From the NCBI RefSeq assembly GCF_017744835.1, contig NZ_JAGIAM010000005.1, positions 62,001-126,000 on the forward strand: a DNA stretch of 64,000 nt, written 5' to 3'. The position numbers and the translations under genes were made by a program. Origin of the DNA: Sphingomonas sp. (GTDB lineage Bacteria; Pseudomonadota; Alphaproteobacteria; Sphingomonadales; Sphingomonadaceae). Below are positions 40,647 to 48,232 of the stretch, piece by piece (the first letter of the stretch is position 1; each line of letters starts with the position of its first letter). The notes under the pieces are model-generated. The model was not told the origin of the DNA and did no database searches. It saw only the letters and a list, made by a program, of their open reading frames with translations.

Positions 40647-42421
40647 CCATGCTCCGCGAGAATCATAACATCAGGCGCGAAGCTGGAGAGCCAGCGGTTG
40701 CGCCTGACTGCGCGGTCGTAGGGAATGAGCGCCTTGCCCATCAGGCGGCCCAGCCCCGGCAGCAAGAGCAAGTGACGGCGAACGTCGATGACCCGGAGCC
40801 CATGCGCTTCCAGCGATCGGCGAACATCATCCAAGGTGGTAGGCCGATAGCGCGGCGTCGCCTTGCTCCACAGGCGGCGGACGCGGTTGCAGGCGAGGTG
40901 GAGCTTGGCCGTCAGGGAAGTCGCGTCGCTGAGTTGCACGACGCAGCGGCCTCCCTTCCGGAGCGAGCGCGCAACGCTGGCAATGACGGGGTCGGTGGCG
41001 TCCACATGGGCAAGAACGCCGATGCACAGCGCGGTATCGAACACCGGCCCTTCATCGAAGCTGTGGAGATCGGCGCACCGGAATCGCGCCGACGGAAGCG
41101 GGACGGCGCGGCGCGCTGCGAACAGCATTCCTTCGGAGCTATCCACAAGGGTGGCATTTGCGCCGGGCGCGCAGACCGCGGCCGAAATCAGCCCATTGCC
41201 GCAGCCGAGATCCAGAATGTCGCGGGGGTGTTCGCCCAGCAACTCGCGCACGACCGACGCGCGCGCGACGACGCGGTAGTTCCCGCCCAGGTAGTTGCCC
41301 GGTTTCGCGAAGAACGCCTCGGCGATGCGGTGGCGGTCGCTCTCCCCCGCAGCTCTGCGGATCACCTCCAGCACCTTGGGGGCCTGCGACCGAAGCGAGT
41401 AGCGCTCGACAACTCTGGACCGACCCTTGCCGCCCATGCGGGACCGGAGCGCAGCGTCGGAAAGCAGCGTATCGAGCGCGCCGGTCCACTCGCATTCCTT
41501 GGAGGCGAGGAAGCCGTTTTCGCCGTGGGTCACAATCTCGGGGTTCACGCCCACCGGGGATGCGACGACGGGCAGTCCGCAGGCCGCGTACTCGATCAGC
41601 TTGAACCCGCACTTGCCCCGCGCCCAATTGGTGTCGGGAAGCGGCATGATGCCGATATCCATGCCCTGCACGGCGGCAATCTCGGTGTCCGCGCTCCAGT
41701 CCTGCGCGTCGATCCACCGGTGTTTCTTGGCCCGCGCACCACCCCCGATCACACGGAATATCGCGTCGTGCTTCGCGACGGCCTGAAAGATCGATGGCAG
41801 CAGCGGCTCGACATATTCCCAGGTCGAGGGCGAGCCGATCCAACCCACGATGGGACGGGGGTTGGCGTGTTCCCGCGGGCGCCACAGGTCGGTGTCGACC
41901 GTGGTCGGGATCACCGTCGCGGAACGGGCATGCGGGGCGATATGGTCCGCGAGGTACTGGTTGCCGCAGATCGCGTGCGCGCCCTTCCACAGCGGCTTGA
42001 GCTTGTCGGGGAAGCGGCTGCGAGCGTGCTGGTGAAACAGCGCGTCATCGAGGTCGTAGACGACGGGCTTCCCGATGGCGGTGGCGAGCCAGTCCAGGGG
42101 CAGGCCGGGGAACAGCTCGGCATGGACGAACGCCACATCGAAGTCTCTCCGCCGCGCAAGAATAGCGAGTCTGCGCAGATAGTTACGCGCGACGCTCCGC
42201 CACGGCTTGGGTCCATCGTGCGCAATGGCGCCGAGGTAGTTGTCCCCGAGCAGATAGTCGTGAGCGACCGTGACCCCGTTGGCGGCAAGGAACGGCTCGT
42301 ATTGGGCCAGACGGTGGCGCGTCGCCGCCGCATCGTTTCCGTATTTCAGGAAGGCCAGAACTCGCAAAGGCTGCGAGTGCGCCGCCGCCGCATCTTGGGC
42401 GACATCCAGCTGTGTTGCCAT
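40643..42421 (-). CDS. Glycosyltransferase - SAM methyltransferase fusion (surface moron)
   Basis: 592 residues on the opposite strand. Residues 18-355 are a GT4-type glycosyltransferase: VLAFLKYGNDAAATRHRLAQYEPFL, VVYDLDDALFH, IPTTVDTDLW, IVGWIGSPSTWEY, and the sugar-nucleotide KCGFKLIEYAACGLPVVAS (270-288). Residues 385-592 are a class I methyltransferase with motif I ILDLGCGNGLIS (402-413), then TALCIGVLAHVDATDP and LRKGGRCVVQLSD. It likely adds and methylates a surface sugar (O-antigen or capsule). Convergent with the tail spike; has its own promoter (42428-42456), consistent with expression in the lysogen. Confidence 0.85.
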   Translation of the reverse strand: MATQLDVAQDAAAAHSQPLRVLAFLKYGNDAAATRHRLAQYEPFLAANGVTVAHDYLLGDNYLGAIAHDGPKPWRSVARNYLRRLAILARRRDFDVAFVHAELFPGLPLDWLATAIGKPVVYDLDDALFHQHARSRFPDKLKPLWKGAHAICGNQYLADHIAPHARSATVIPTTVDTDLWRPREHANPRPIVGWIGSPSTWEYVEPLLPSIFQAVAKHDAIFRVIGGGARAKKHRWIDAQDWSADTEIAAVQGMDIGIMPLPDTNWARGKCGFKLIEYAACGLPVVASPVGVNPEIVTHGENGFLASKECEWTGALDTLLSDAALRSRMGGKGRSRVVERYSLRSQAPKVLEVIRRAAGESDRHRIAEAFFAKPGNYLGGNYRVVARASVVRELLGEHPRDILDLGCGNGLISAAVCAPGANATLVDSSEGMLFAARRAVPLPSARFRCADLHSFDEGPVFDTALCIGVLAHVDATDPVIASVARSLRKGGRCVVQLSDATSLTAKLHLACNRVRRLWSKATPRYRPTTLDDVRRSLEAHGLRVIDVRRHLLLLPGLGRLMGKALIPYDRAVRRNRWLSSFAPDVMILAEHG

Positions 42422-42427
42422 CCCACG

Positions 42428-42456
42428 AATCTACCACAGCGGGGCCTCCGCACCAA
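42428..42456 (-). promoter_or_regulatory. Promoter of the glycosyltransferase moron
   Basis: TTGGTG at 42456-42451, a 17-nt spacer and TAGATT at 42433-42428, reading leftward. The ATG at 42421 lies six bases beyond the -10, so the message would be leaderless or nearly so, the same geometry as the Cro-like gene. Confidence 0.5.
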
Positions 42457-42482
42457 CAACAATCAGATGGCGGAGTCGCTAC

Positions 42483-42812
42483 ATGCATGACATCGACTAC
42501 ACCGGCCCTCAGGGGGGCATGATGGGCATGGCCTTCGCCGGGGGATGGGCGATTGCGACCGCGCTCTGGCTGGCGGTGGGCGGTGTCATCTGGCGCTTCT
42601 TTGTCGAGCCCCGGATCAAGCAGCTCGAAAAGGACCGCACAGACGATCAGGCCAAGTGCCGCGAGGAGACCGACCGGCTGCGTGACCGGATTTTGCAGCT
42701 TGAGACGCTGCTGATGCTCCACGGCCCCCAACAGCTTCGACAGGCCATGCAGGCGGTGGCGTCGGAGGCGCGTGTCGAAATTCGTGAACTGCGCGAGGAG
42801 ATCAAGCCGTGA
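42483..42812 (+). CDS. Single-TM coiled-coil membrane protein in the lysis block
   Basis: 109 residues from ATG 42483. TM at 12-35 (GMMGMAFAGGWAIATALWLAVGGVIW), then a long coiled coil (EPRIKQLEKDRTDDQAKCREETDRLRDRILQLETLL). A class III holin or antiholin is possible, or a spanin-like membrane tether; not decidable. Confidence 0.65.
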   Translation: MHDIDYTGPQGGMMGMAFAGGWAIATALWLAVGGVIWRFFVEPRIKQLEKDRTDDQAKCREETDRLRDRILQLETLLMLHGPQQLRQAMQAVASEARVEIRELREEIKP

Positions 42813-43357
42813 GCAAGACCATCAACGCCATCATCGAGGACGTGCTCACGGCCGAGGGCGGCTATGTGAACGACGCCCGAGACGCTGGCGGCGAGACCAA
42901 TTTCGGGATCACGCTCGCGACCGCGCGCGCGGATGGATACGCCGGCACGATGCGCGAACTCCCCCGCGAGCGCGCTTTCGAGATCTACCGCCGCAAGTAC
43001 GTCGTTGCTCCGGGCTTCGACAAGATCGTCCCTATCTCGGCGCGGATCGCGGCCGAGCTGGTCGATACGGGCGTCAACATGGGGCCGAAGGTCGCGGCGC
43101 AGTTTCTCCAGCGCGCCTTGAACGCGCTCAACAACCAGGCCCGCGATTACATCGACCTCGCCGTGGACGGGGTGGCCGGCGCGAATACGCGACTGGCGCT
43201 CAATTCCTTCCTCAACCGCCGCGGCGCCGATGGGGAAGTGGTGCTGCTCGCCGCGCTCAATGGCCTTCAGGCAGAACGCTACATTTCCCTCGCAGAGGCC
43301 CGCCAGAGCAACGAGGCATTCGTGTTTGGCTGGCTCAAGAATCGGGTGCTCGCATGA
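42809..43357 (+). CDS. GH108 endolysin (N-acetylmuramidase)
   Basis: 182 residues from GTG 42809 (GTGA overlap). N-terminal VLTAEGGYVNDARDAGGETNFGIT (E16 catalytic in EGGYVND) is the glycosyl hydrolase 108 signature. The C-terminal half (ISARIAAELVDTGVNMGPKVAAQFLQRALNAL...LAVDGVAGANTRLALNSF) is the PG_binding_3 domain. Cleaves peptidoglycan at lysis. Confidence 0.95.
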   Translation: MSKTINAIIEDVLTAEGGYVNDARDAGGETNFGITLATARADGYAGTMRELPRERAFEIYRRKYVVAPGFDKIVPISARIAAELVDTGVNMGPKVAAQFLQRALNALNNQARDYIDLAVDGVAGANTRLALNSFLNRRGADGEVVLLAALNGLQAERYISLAEARQSNEAFVFGWLKNRVLA

Positions 43358-43614
43358 ACCAGTGGAACGACCCCAGGTTGCTCGTCACGCTGCTGCTGAT
43401 CAGCCTGTTCGCCTTCGCCTATCTGCGCAACCCGTCGGACGACATGATGACGGGCGCCATCATCACCGCCTTTGCCGCCGCCTATGGCTATTGGCTGGGC
43501 GCGAACAAGGGCAACGACAAGGCGAGCGACAACACCGGGGCCGCCTTTCGCGCGATCGAGGCCGCAGCGAAGGCGCAGCCGCCGACCGACGAGCCCACGG
43601 AGCCGCTGCCGTGA
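43354..43614 (+). CDS. Holin candidate
   Basis: 86 residues. TM1 (LLVTLLLISLFAFAYL) and TM2 (MMTGAIITAFAAAYGYWLGAN) followed by an Ala/Lys/Pro tail (AAAKAQPPTDEPTEPLP): the size and topology of a class II holin. It lies between endolysin and spanins, coupled by ATGA. Confidence 0.8.
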   Translation: MNQWNDPRLLVTLLLISLFAFAYLRNPSDDMMTGAIITAFAAAYGYWLGANKGNDKASDNTGAAFRAIEAAAKAQPPTDEPTEPLP

Positions 43615-43958
43615 CCGCCTTCCTCACCTCGCTCCTGGGCAACGAAAAGCTGGCCCGCGCAGCCACCCGCATCCTGATCGCGCTCGCCCTCATCGGCGCC
43701 GTGCTCATCGCGCTCAAGCTATACGGTGACAGCCGGTTCAAGGCGGGCCGGGAAACCGAGAACGCAGCATGGCACGCCGCATCGGAGAAGCTGATCCAGC
43801 AAGCTGCCACATCAGCAAAGGACGCAGACAAGGCCGAGGTCGCCCGCGTGCTCGACCACACCGCCAAGGTCGAAAAGGAAAAGGAACGGATCGATGCAGC
43901 GATTGAGAACGGCAGCTCACCTTTCGACGCTCTGTTTCCTCCTGCTCCCGTCATGTAG
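43611..43958 (+). CDS. Inner-membrane spanin (Rz-like)
   Basis: 115 residues from GTG 43611. N-terminal TM (ATRILIALALIGAVLIALKLYG), then a periplasmic Ala/Glu/Lys coiled coil (AGRETENAAWHAASEKLIQQAATSAKDADKAEVARVLDHTAKVEKEK). The 3' 65 bp overlap the outer-membrane partner in another frame, the classic Rz/Rz1 arrangement. Confidence 0.85.
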   Translation: MTAFLTSLLGNEKLARAATRILIALALIGAVLIALKLYGDSRFKAGRETENAAWHAASEKLIQQAATSAKDADKAEVARVLDHTAKVEKEKERIDAAIENGSSPFDALFPPAPVM

Positions 43959-44232
43959 CGATAAGGTCGTTGCCCCGCTGAAACCGCCGGCAGAGCGCCT
44001 GCAATGCGTGGCGGCAGGGGAGCGGCCCGCCGTGCCCAAGGAATACGCGATCGACTGGAGCAAGGTCACGACCGTTGCCCAGGCACGCGCCGAGCACATG
44101 AAGTTCGTCGCCTCGGTGCGCTCGCGGGAGGGTGTGGTGAGCGGGTATATCCTGAGGATCGAGGGGCAGCTGTTCGCGTGCTCGAACAACGCTGCTTGGC
44201 TGCGGGACTTCTATGGGAAGCTGCCGGGCTGA
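43894..44232 (+). CDS. Outer-membrane spanin lipoprotein (Rz1-like)
   Basis: 112 residues from ATG 43894. The signal peptide MQRLRTAAHLSTLCFLLLPS ends in a lipobox (LLPSC) with the lipid-attached cysteine at residue 21. The mature part is Pro-rich near the start (KPPAERL) as in o-spanins, but much longer than lambda Rz1. Overlaps the i-spanin by 65 bp. Confidence 0.82.
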   Translation: MQRLRTAAHLSTLCFLLLPSCSDKVVAPLKPPAERLQCVAAGERPAVPKEYAIDWSKVTTVAQARAEHMKFVASVRSREGVVSGYILRIEGQLFACSNNAAWLRDFYGKLPG

Positions 44233-44268
44233 CTCAACTCCCGCGCATGTTCTCCCCATGTTCCACGC

Positions 44269-44532
44269 ATGCGCCGAATCGCCGACATGCTCGATCATCC
44301 CGCCGAAGTCGTAATCCTGTGCGGCTGCGTCTCGGTGAAGGTGGCTCGACCGGGCTGGCTGCTGGTCCGCCTGGGACCCGAAGCGACGATCGAGGATGGG
44401 GAGCGCCGGCTGATATGCCGGAAGTGCGGGCAGCGGCCCACACTCAAGCCCAAAGGCATATGGAACGTCACCGGCGGCCGAGACAGGCGCGTTGATCCGC
44501 CGCCGATGCCGGATTGGGTGGACCTGTCCTAA
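44269..44532 (+). CDS. Small Cys-rich protein after lysis genes
   Basis: 87 residues. CGCVSVKVARPGWLLVRLGP and ERRLICRKCGQRPTL: two short Cys clusters, C-terminal CRKCG like a zinc ribbon. Convergent with and overlapping the next reverse gene by 4 bp. Last rightward gene of the prophage. Unknown. Confidence 0.6.
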   Translation: MRRIADMLDHPAEVVILCGCVSVKVARPGWLLVRLGPEATIEDGERRLICRKCGQRPTLKPKGIWNVTGGRDRRVDPPPMPDWVDLS

Positions 44533-44738
44533 CCCCAAAACCCCGGCATACCTGACACTGCCAGCGCTATAGCTGCCACCAGCGCGATCCACACGGCCAA
44601 CCTCCGCCAGCGCTCTCCGCAATCGTGGCTGAGAACGGCGTTGAGATCGCGCCGGTCAATCAGATCCCCACACCTCGGACACCTCTCAAGGTGGTCCGCT
44701 TCTCCCTTTATGGGATCGTGGGGGATGCCGGGTTTCAC
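44529..44738 (-). CDS. Zinc-ribbon membrane protein
   Basis: 69 residues. ADHLERCPRCGDLIDRRDL...HDCGERW supplies a CPxCG...C zinc ribbon, followed by a TM helix (LAVWIALVAAIALAVSGM). Last gene of the seven-gene reverse operon. Confidence 0.62.
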   Translation of the reverse strand: MKPGIPHDPIKGEADHLERCPRCGDLIDRRDLNAVLSHDCGERWRRLAVWIALVAAIALAVSGMPGFWG

Positions 44739-44959
44739 GGCTCGTTGATCTCGGCGAAGTGCGTAGGATCACCGCGTGGCGTGAAGCCGGGTAGCGCATT
44801 GCTGCACCAGCCCATGCCCTCATCCCAATAGACCGAAACCGGGCTTGCGGAGTCCGGCCAGTCCAGAAGGTTCGGCACCCATATCAGCACCGCGCGCCCG
44901 TCCTTGAACTCCTCGGGCAGCCCTTCGATCGGTATCCACTCGATGCGGCCCACGCTCAC
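44735..44959 (-). CDS. Unknown small protein
   Basis: 74 residues from GTG 44959 (GGGAGGGG upstream). MSVGRIEWIPIEGLPEEFKDGRAVLIWVP...GMGWCSNALPGF resembles DUF551-type W-rich small proteins. ATGA/GTGA coupling on both sides. Confidence 0.62.
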   Translation of the reverse strand: MSVGRIEWIPIEGLPEEFKDGRAVLIWVPNLLDWPDSASPVSVYWDEGMGWCSNALPGFTPRGDPTHFAEINEP

Positions 44960-45252
44960 CCCTCCCTCTTCTCTGTAAGACGATCCGGTTGTAGGGCTGC
45001 GTCGATCATGGCGTGCCAGACGGGCTTGGGCATGTCGGAAGGTGTATCCGCGCGATAGCTTCCATCTGTATCGCGGGGCCAATCCTCGACTTCCCCTGCG
45101 GCTGTAATGCCGGCGTCGATCATGTGTTTATCCGGCTCGCGCATCGCCTCTATGGCTGCGCGGGCTTCCTCTTGCCAATTCTCCCACATGTCGGCCGAGC
45201 CGTTGGCATAAGTCGCTATCGCCCTCGCGACACGAACAACCATCTCGCTCAT
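44956..45252 (-). CDS. Unknown small protein
   Basis: 98 residues. SEMVVRVARAIATYANGSADMWENWQEEARAAIEAMREPD; the AIEAMREPD motif recurs in many phage hypotheticals. Coupled to both neighbours. Confidence 0.65.
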   Translation of the reverse strand: MSEMVVRVARAIATYANGSADMWENWQEEARAAIEAMREPDKHMIDAGITAAGEVEDWPRDTDGSYRADTPSDMPKPVWHAMIDAALQPDRLTEKREG

Positions 45253-45452
45253 AGCTTCTCATCCTCTGGGGTGGGCGAGTTTGCGATCATCCGCAATCGA
45301 CCTCGAAACGCATGGGCCAAGTAGCACCATGCCACCGTGAACACCGATAGTATTCCCAACGCCACGAAGGGGAAACCGGCGAGCGCCACCACCCATACCA
45401 ACGCCAGAACCCCACCGCAGTTCGCGATCGCCGCAAGCTTGTTCGGGTCCAC
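45249..45452 (-). CDS. Two-TM membrane protein
   Basis: 67 residues. TM1 (GGVLALVWVVALAGFPFVALGI) and TM2 (LSVFTVAWCYLAHAF), then a basic tail. Unknown; candidate membrane-acting accessory protein. Confidence 0.6.
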   Translation of the reverse strand: MDPNKLAAIANCGGVLALVWVVALAGFPFVALGILSVFTVAWCYLAHAFRGRLRMIANSPTPEDEKL

Positions 45453-45453
45453 C

Positions 45454-45843
45454 TCACCCCTCCCTACTGGATGCGGAGAGAGCGCGGGCTCGGAGGGCGG
45501 TCGCTGTGATGGCGAGTGCAGCGCTTGTAAAGGGACGGGGCAAGCTCGGGCGGCTGTCTAACGGATGCCACGCGACCGCGCTCCATGAGTCATCGCAACG
45601 CTCAATAGCCACGTTCCAAGACCGGCAGTCAGAAGGAATTAGCCTCGCCGCTGCGTCAACGGACGCGGTGTAGACGGGAACAGCCCGTCGCCCCAAGCCG
45701 CCCATGCAGAGCACAAACCAGTCGTCGCCGGGGTCGTGGATGACCGTCTCGCCGAGCGCTCTGGCGATCGACGCATCCAACTCACGATCCGGCCCGCTCG
45801 CACGTTCACAAGCCTCCGCCAGTCTGGTTAGTTCCTCTGTCAT
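45454..45843 (-). CDS. Unknown accessory protein
   Basis: 129 residues from ATG 45843. IARALGETVIHDPGDDWFVLCMGGLGRRAVPVYTASVDAAARLI and VAIERCDDSWSAVAWHPL; no family beyond the phage-type DAAxxL pattern. Unknown. Confidence 0.62.
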   Translation of the reverse strand: MTEELTRLAEACERASGPDRELDASIARALGETVIHDPGDDWFVLCMGGLGRRAVPVYTASVDAAARLIPSDCRSWNVAIERCDDSWSAVAWHPLDSRPSLPRPFTSAALAITATALRARALSASSREG

Positions 45844-46070
45844 AGGGTGGGGTGCTCCTTCATATGAGGGTTTCCGTGTGCGCGACACCATTCGAGCGCG
45901 CGGACTTTCTCGACCGACAGTTCACGGTCGCCGGCAGTCGCCCGTGCAATCTTGGCGAAGCTCTCGCGCAGGGCCGCCGCGGCCACGGTGTCTGCCAGCA
46001 TGTACGCCGGCCACTCCTTGCCGCTCGGAAGCACGGGTAGCTCTCTCAGCTCGCTTGCCTCGGGGGTCAT
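45840..46070 (-). CDS. Unknown small protein
   Basis: 76 residues. GKEWPAYMLADTVAAAALRESFAKIARATAGDRELSVEKVRALEWCRAHG; helical. ATGA overlaps. Unknown. Confidence 0.6.
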   Translation of the reverse strand: MTPEASELRELPVLPSGKEWPAYMLADTVAAAALRESFAKIARATAGDRELSVEKVRALEWCRAHGNPHMKEHPTL

Positions 46071-46717
46071 GCGGCTACCTCCGTCATTTCAACGATGGGC
46101 GCATCAGCCTCGGGGAACTCGCGCTGGCGAAGCTGCCGGCACACGGCGCGCACGATTTCGCGGCCCGTCATCAGCCACGCCATGTCCCGGATCATCGTCG
46201 TCCTCGTCGAGCGCGCCGTCGCTGGGATGCGGTGGCGGTGACACTCAGCGAGCAGCTCGGCCCGCCAACACAATTCGAGTAGTCGCGCGGCGTGCGGCTC
46301 TGGACGCGCCGACCAGTGCCGAGGCATGTTCCATGCGCCATACGGCTTATGCTCGGCGACCTCGGGATAGGCCCAGATGCCGTGGCCCGCAGCGCCGTCT
46401 TGCAGTTCATCGCTGGGCGCGAAGCGCGGGGAGCCGTTGTCATAGGGCTTGGTGTCCCACCACCGCTCATGCGCGACGACCACGACCTGATGCGCTGCTC
46501 GCCCGAATTGCCGAACCTGTTCGGGTAGGCGCTTCAATGTGTCGCGCTCGGACTTGATTTCGACCAGCGTGACCCGCTCGGGCTCGACCGCCGCCAGATC
46601 GGCGCGGCAACCACCGACGACCAACTCGTGGATGATGCGCGCCTCGGGCAGCATCTGGCGCAATCGGCCAGCGGCATAGTCGCGGATTTCGCGTTCGGCG
46701 GCAGAACCAGCCATCAC
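46067..46717 (-). CDS. sce7726-like PD-(D/E)XK nuclease candidate
   Basis: 216 residues. REIRDYAAGRLRQMLPEARIIHELVVGGCRADLAAVEPERVTLVEIKSERDTLKRLPEQVRQFGRAAHQVVVVAHE (residues 8-85): E, D (ADLA) and E-x-K (VEIKSE) fit a PD-(D/E)XK core as in sce7726-family proteins. The C-terminal half is helical and Arg-rich. It heads the seven-gene reverse operon and starts 137 bp from attR. Possible defence or anti-phage nuclease, not proven. Confidence 0.72.
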   Translation of the reverse strand: MMAGSAAEREIRDYAAGRLRQMLPEARIIHELVVGGCRADLAAVEPERVTLVEIKSERDTLKRLPEQVRQFGRAAHQVVVVAHERWWDTKPYDNGSPRFAPSDELQDGAAGHGIWAYPEVAEHKPYGAWNMPRHWSARPEPHAARLLELCWRAELLAECHRHRIPATARSTRTTMIRDMAWLMTGREIVRAVCRQLRQREFPEADAPIVEMTEVAA

Positions 46718-46756
46718 CCCCTCCCCACCCGCTCAGAGGGGGAGGGAGACGGCAAA

Positions 46757-46768
46757 AGGTTGGAAACC
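46757..46768 (+). repeat. Arm-type site near attR
   Basis: Exact copy of AGGTTGGAAACC (2948-2959) in the same orientation, 86 bp before the attR core. Supports integrase arm binding at both ends. Confidence 0.6.
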
Positions 46769-46853
46769 GAGCCATCGGGACGCCGCAGGATTCCGTGGGT
46801 CGTCAGGGCGGGTTGGATACCGCCATGCCCTTGATTCTGGGCGGTTGCGTCAC

Positions 46854-46870
46854 TCCGCCCTTGGGCACCA
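46854..46870 (+). other. attR core
   Basis: The same 17-bp TCCGCCCTTGGGCACCA as the end of tRNA-Phe, without the rest of a tRNA. The chromosome resumes to the right with the acyltransferase gene. Confidence 0.93.
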
Positions 46871-46944
46871 CACCCTTTCTCCCGCAGATAGACGGACCGG
46901 GCTGTCGTTTCGCCGTTAAGCGGTGAGCTTCGCCCTCAACTCCA

Positions 46945-48096
46945 TTATCGCCCGCGGCTCGAAACCGTGGCGGTCCGGAATCGCACCGGAAGATCGCCGA
47001 AGCGCTGGAACGCGCCGCGCAGGATGCTGCGGACCGGCGGCTCCAGACAGGTGGCGATGCATGCGGTGAGGCCAAGCACGCTGGCGATGGTGAGCGCCAC
47101 CGCCACCCCCGTCGCGATCCCGAGTGCGACGAACGCGGCGGTCAGCGCTGCACCGACCTGATAGTGGATCAGGTAGAGCGGGTAGGTCGCGACTCCGATC
47201 GTGCGCGCGGTCGAGGGGGCGATGATGCGCTCGAGGCGCGGTTGCAGCGTCCGGGTGGACGCCAGGACGGCCATCCCGACCAGAAAGATGGTCAGGGGAA
47301 CCGCCGGCGCCATCGGCACATGGTCTCTCAGCTCCAGCCATCGTGCATGGCGCGCGATCTGCACGGCTGCGAGGCACAACGCGCCGCCGAACAGCGCGAG
47401 CTTTCGCGCGGTCCATCCGCTCCGCGCGGCGCTGGTGAGCAACATGCCGAGCGCGAAGAACGCGCCATGGGGCAGCAGCGTATAGAAAAGCCCGTGCTCA
47501 TCGAAGGCGGGGGCGTGGGGATCTTGCGCCAGCACCAGCATCCAGAAGGCCGCGCAGGCGAAGACGAAGATCGCGGCGAACCGGTCGGTCCCGCCGTTGC
47601 GATTCAGCGAGAAGAAGCACGCCACGGCGAGATAGAAAATCAGCTCGATACCCAGGGTCCAATAGGAGGGGTCGATCCACCCTCCAAAAGGCAACAGCGT
47701 CACCGAGGCGAGCCACCTCGCGAACAGATTTGGCATGTCTGCGCCGCTGATGATGAGAGCTGCGGCGGAGATCGTCGCGCATATGAAGGCGGCCGGCACG
47801 AGCCTGAGGATGCGCCGCCGCATGAACTCGCCTCCCGGAGCGGCGAGCGCCGATCGGGCGATCACCATGCCCGAAATGACGAAGAACAGTTGGACGCCGA
47901 TCCAGTTGAACCGCATCCCGGCCACGACCCACGACGGCAGCGGCTTTATGCCGGCGAGCAGGCTGGCCGCGCCGATAGACGCTCCCTGCCAGTGGGTGCT
48001 CATCAGATGATACGTCATCACCAGCGCGGCGCAACCGAAGCGCACCAAGTCGATCGCGATCAGCGCTTCTGACTTCTTAGTCATGGCACAGAGCAT
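46945..48096 (-). CDS. Acyltransferase-3 family membrane protein
   Basis: 383 residues, about ten TM helices. EALIAIDLVRFGCAALVMTYHLMS is the acyltransferase-3 start with the catalytic His, followed by FNWIGVQLFFVISGMVIA, GEFMRRRILRLVPAAF and YWTLGIELIFYLAVACFF. Transfers O-acyl groups to surface polysaccharides or lipids. It lies just outside attR, so it is a host gene next to the insertion. Confidence 0.92.
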   Translation of the reverse strand: MLCAMTKKSEALIAIDLVRFGCAALVMTYHLMSTHWQGASIGAASLLAGIKPLPSWVVAGMRFNWIGVQLFFVISGMVIARSALAAPGGEFMRRRILRLVPAAFICATISAAALIISGADMPNLFARWLASVTLLPFGGWIDPSYWTLGIELIFYLAVACFFSLNRNGGTDRFAAIFVFACAAFWMLVLAQDPHAPAFDEHGLFYTLLPHGAFFALGMLLTSAARSGWTARKLALFGGALCLAAVQIARHARWLELRDHVPMAPAVPLTIFLVGMAVLASTRTLQPRLERIIAPSTARTIGVATYPLYLIHYQVGAALTAAFVALGIATGVAVALTIASVLGLTACIATCLEPPVRSILRGAFQRFGDLPVRFRTATVSSRGR

Positions 48097-48232
48097 ACGC
48101 CTCGGCAGTTAACAAACCTGCCAGCTGCAAAGTTCGTTTCGCACCAGTTGGACAGCATTACTTACAGGCAGCATTGGTTCAAAGAGGTCCGCTGCTCACC
48201 AAATCTAAACCTGCTCCGGTCAATACGGGCAC

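Larger units (their letters stand above)
2892..46870. mobile_element. Intact podovirus-like prophage integrated in tRNA-Phe
   Basis: About 44 kb bounded by the 17-bp direct repeat TCCGCCCTTGGGCACCA at 2892-2908 and 46854-46870. It contains a tyrosine integrase next to the left end, repressor and Cro-like genes, recombination and replication genes, a packaging-head-tail block, internal virion proteins, a tail spike and a lysis cassette. No inactivating lesion is seen in structural genes. The one frame break is in the primase region (20241-20408). The Bbp16-like cement protein and gene order suggest kinship with BPP-1-like podoviruses of Burkholderiales, but this is inference from memory of the family. 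Confidence 0.95.

Noticed and set aside
40259..42490. 743-codon plus-strand ORF across the spike and moron
   Set aside because: Runs through two genes on different strands in unnatural composition; only its last part (42483-42812) is a real gene.
46945..48096. Acyltransferase as a prophage moron
   Set aside because: It lies outside the attR core, so it belongs to the host; an O-acetylase role for the phage was considered and dropped.
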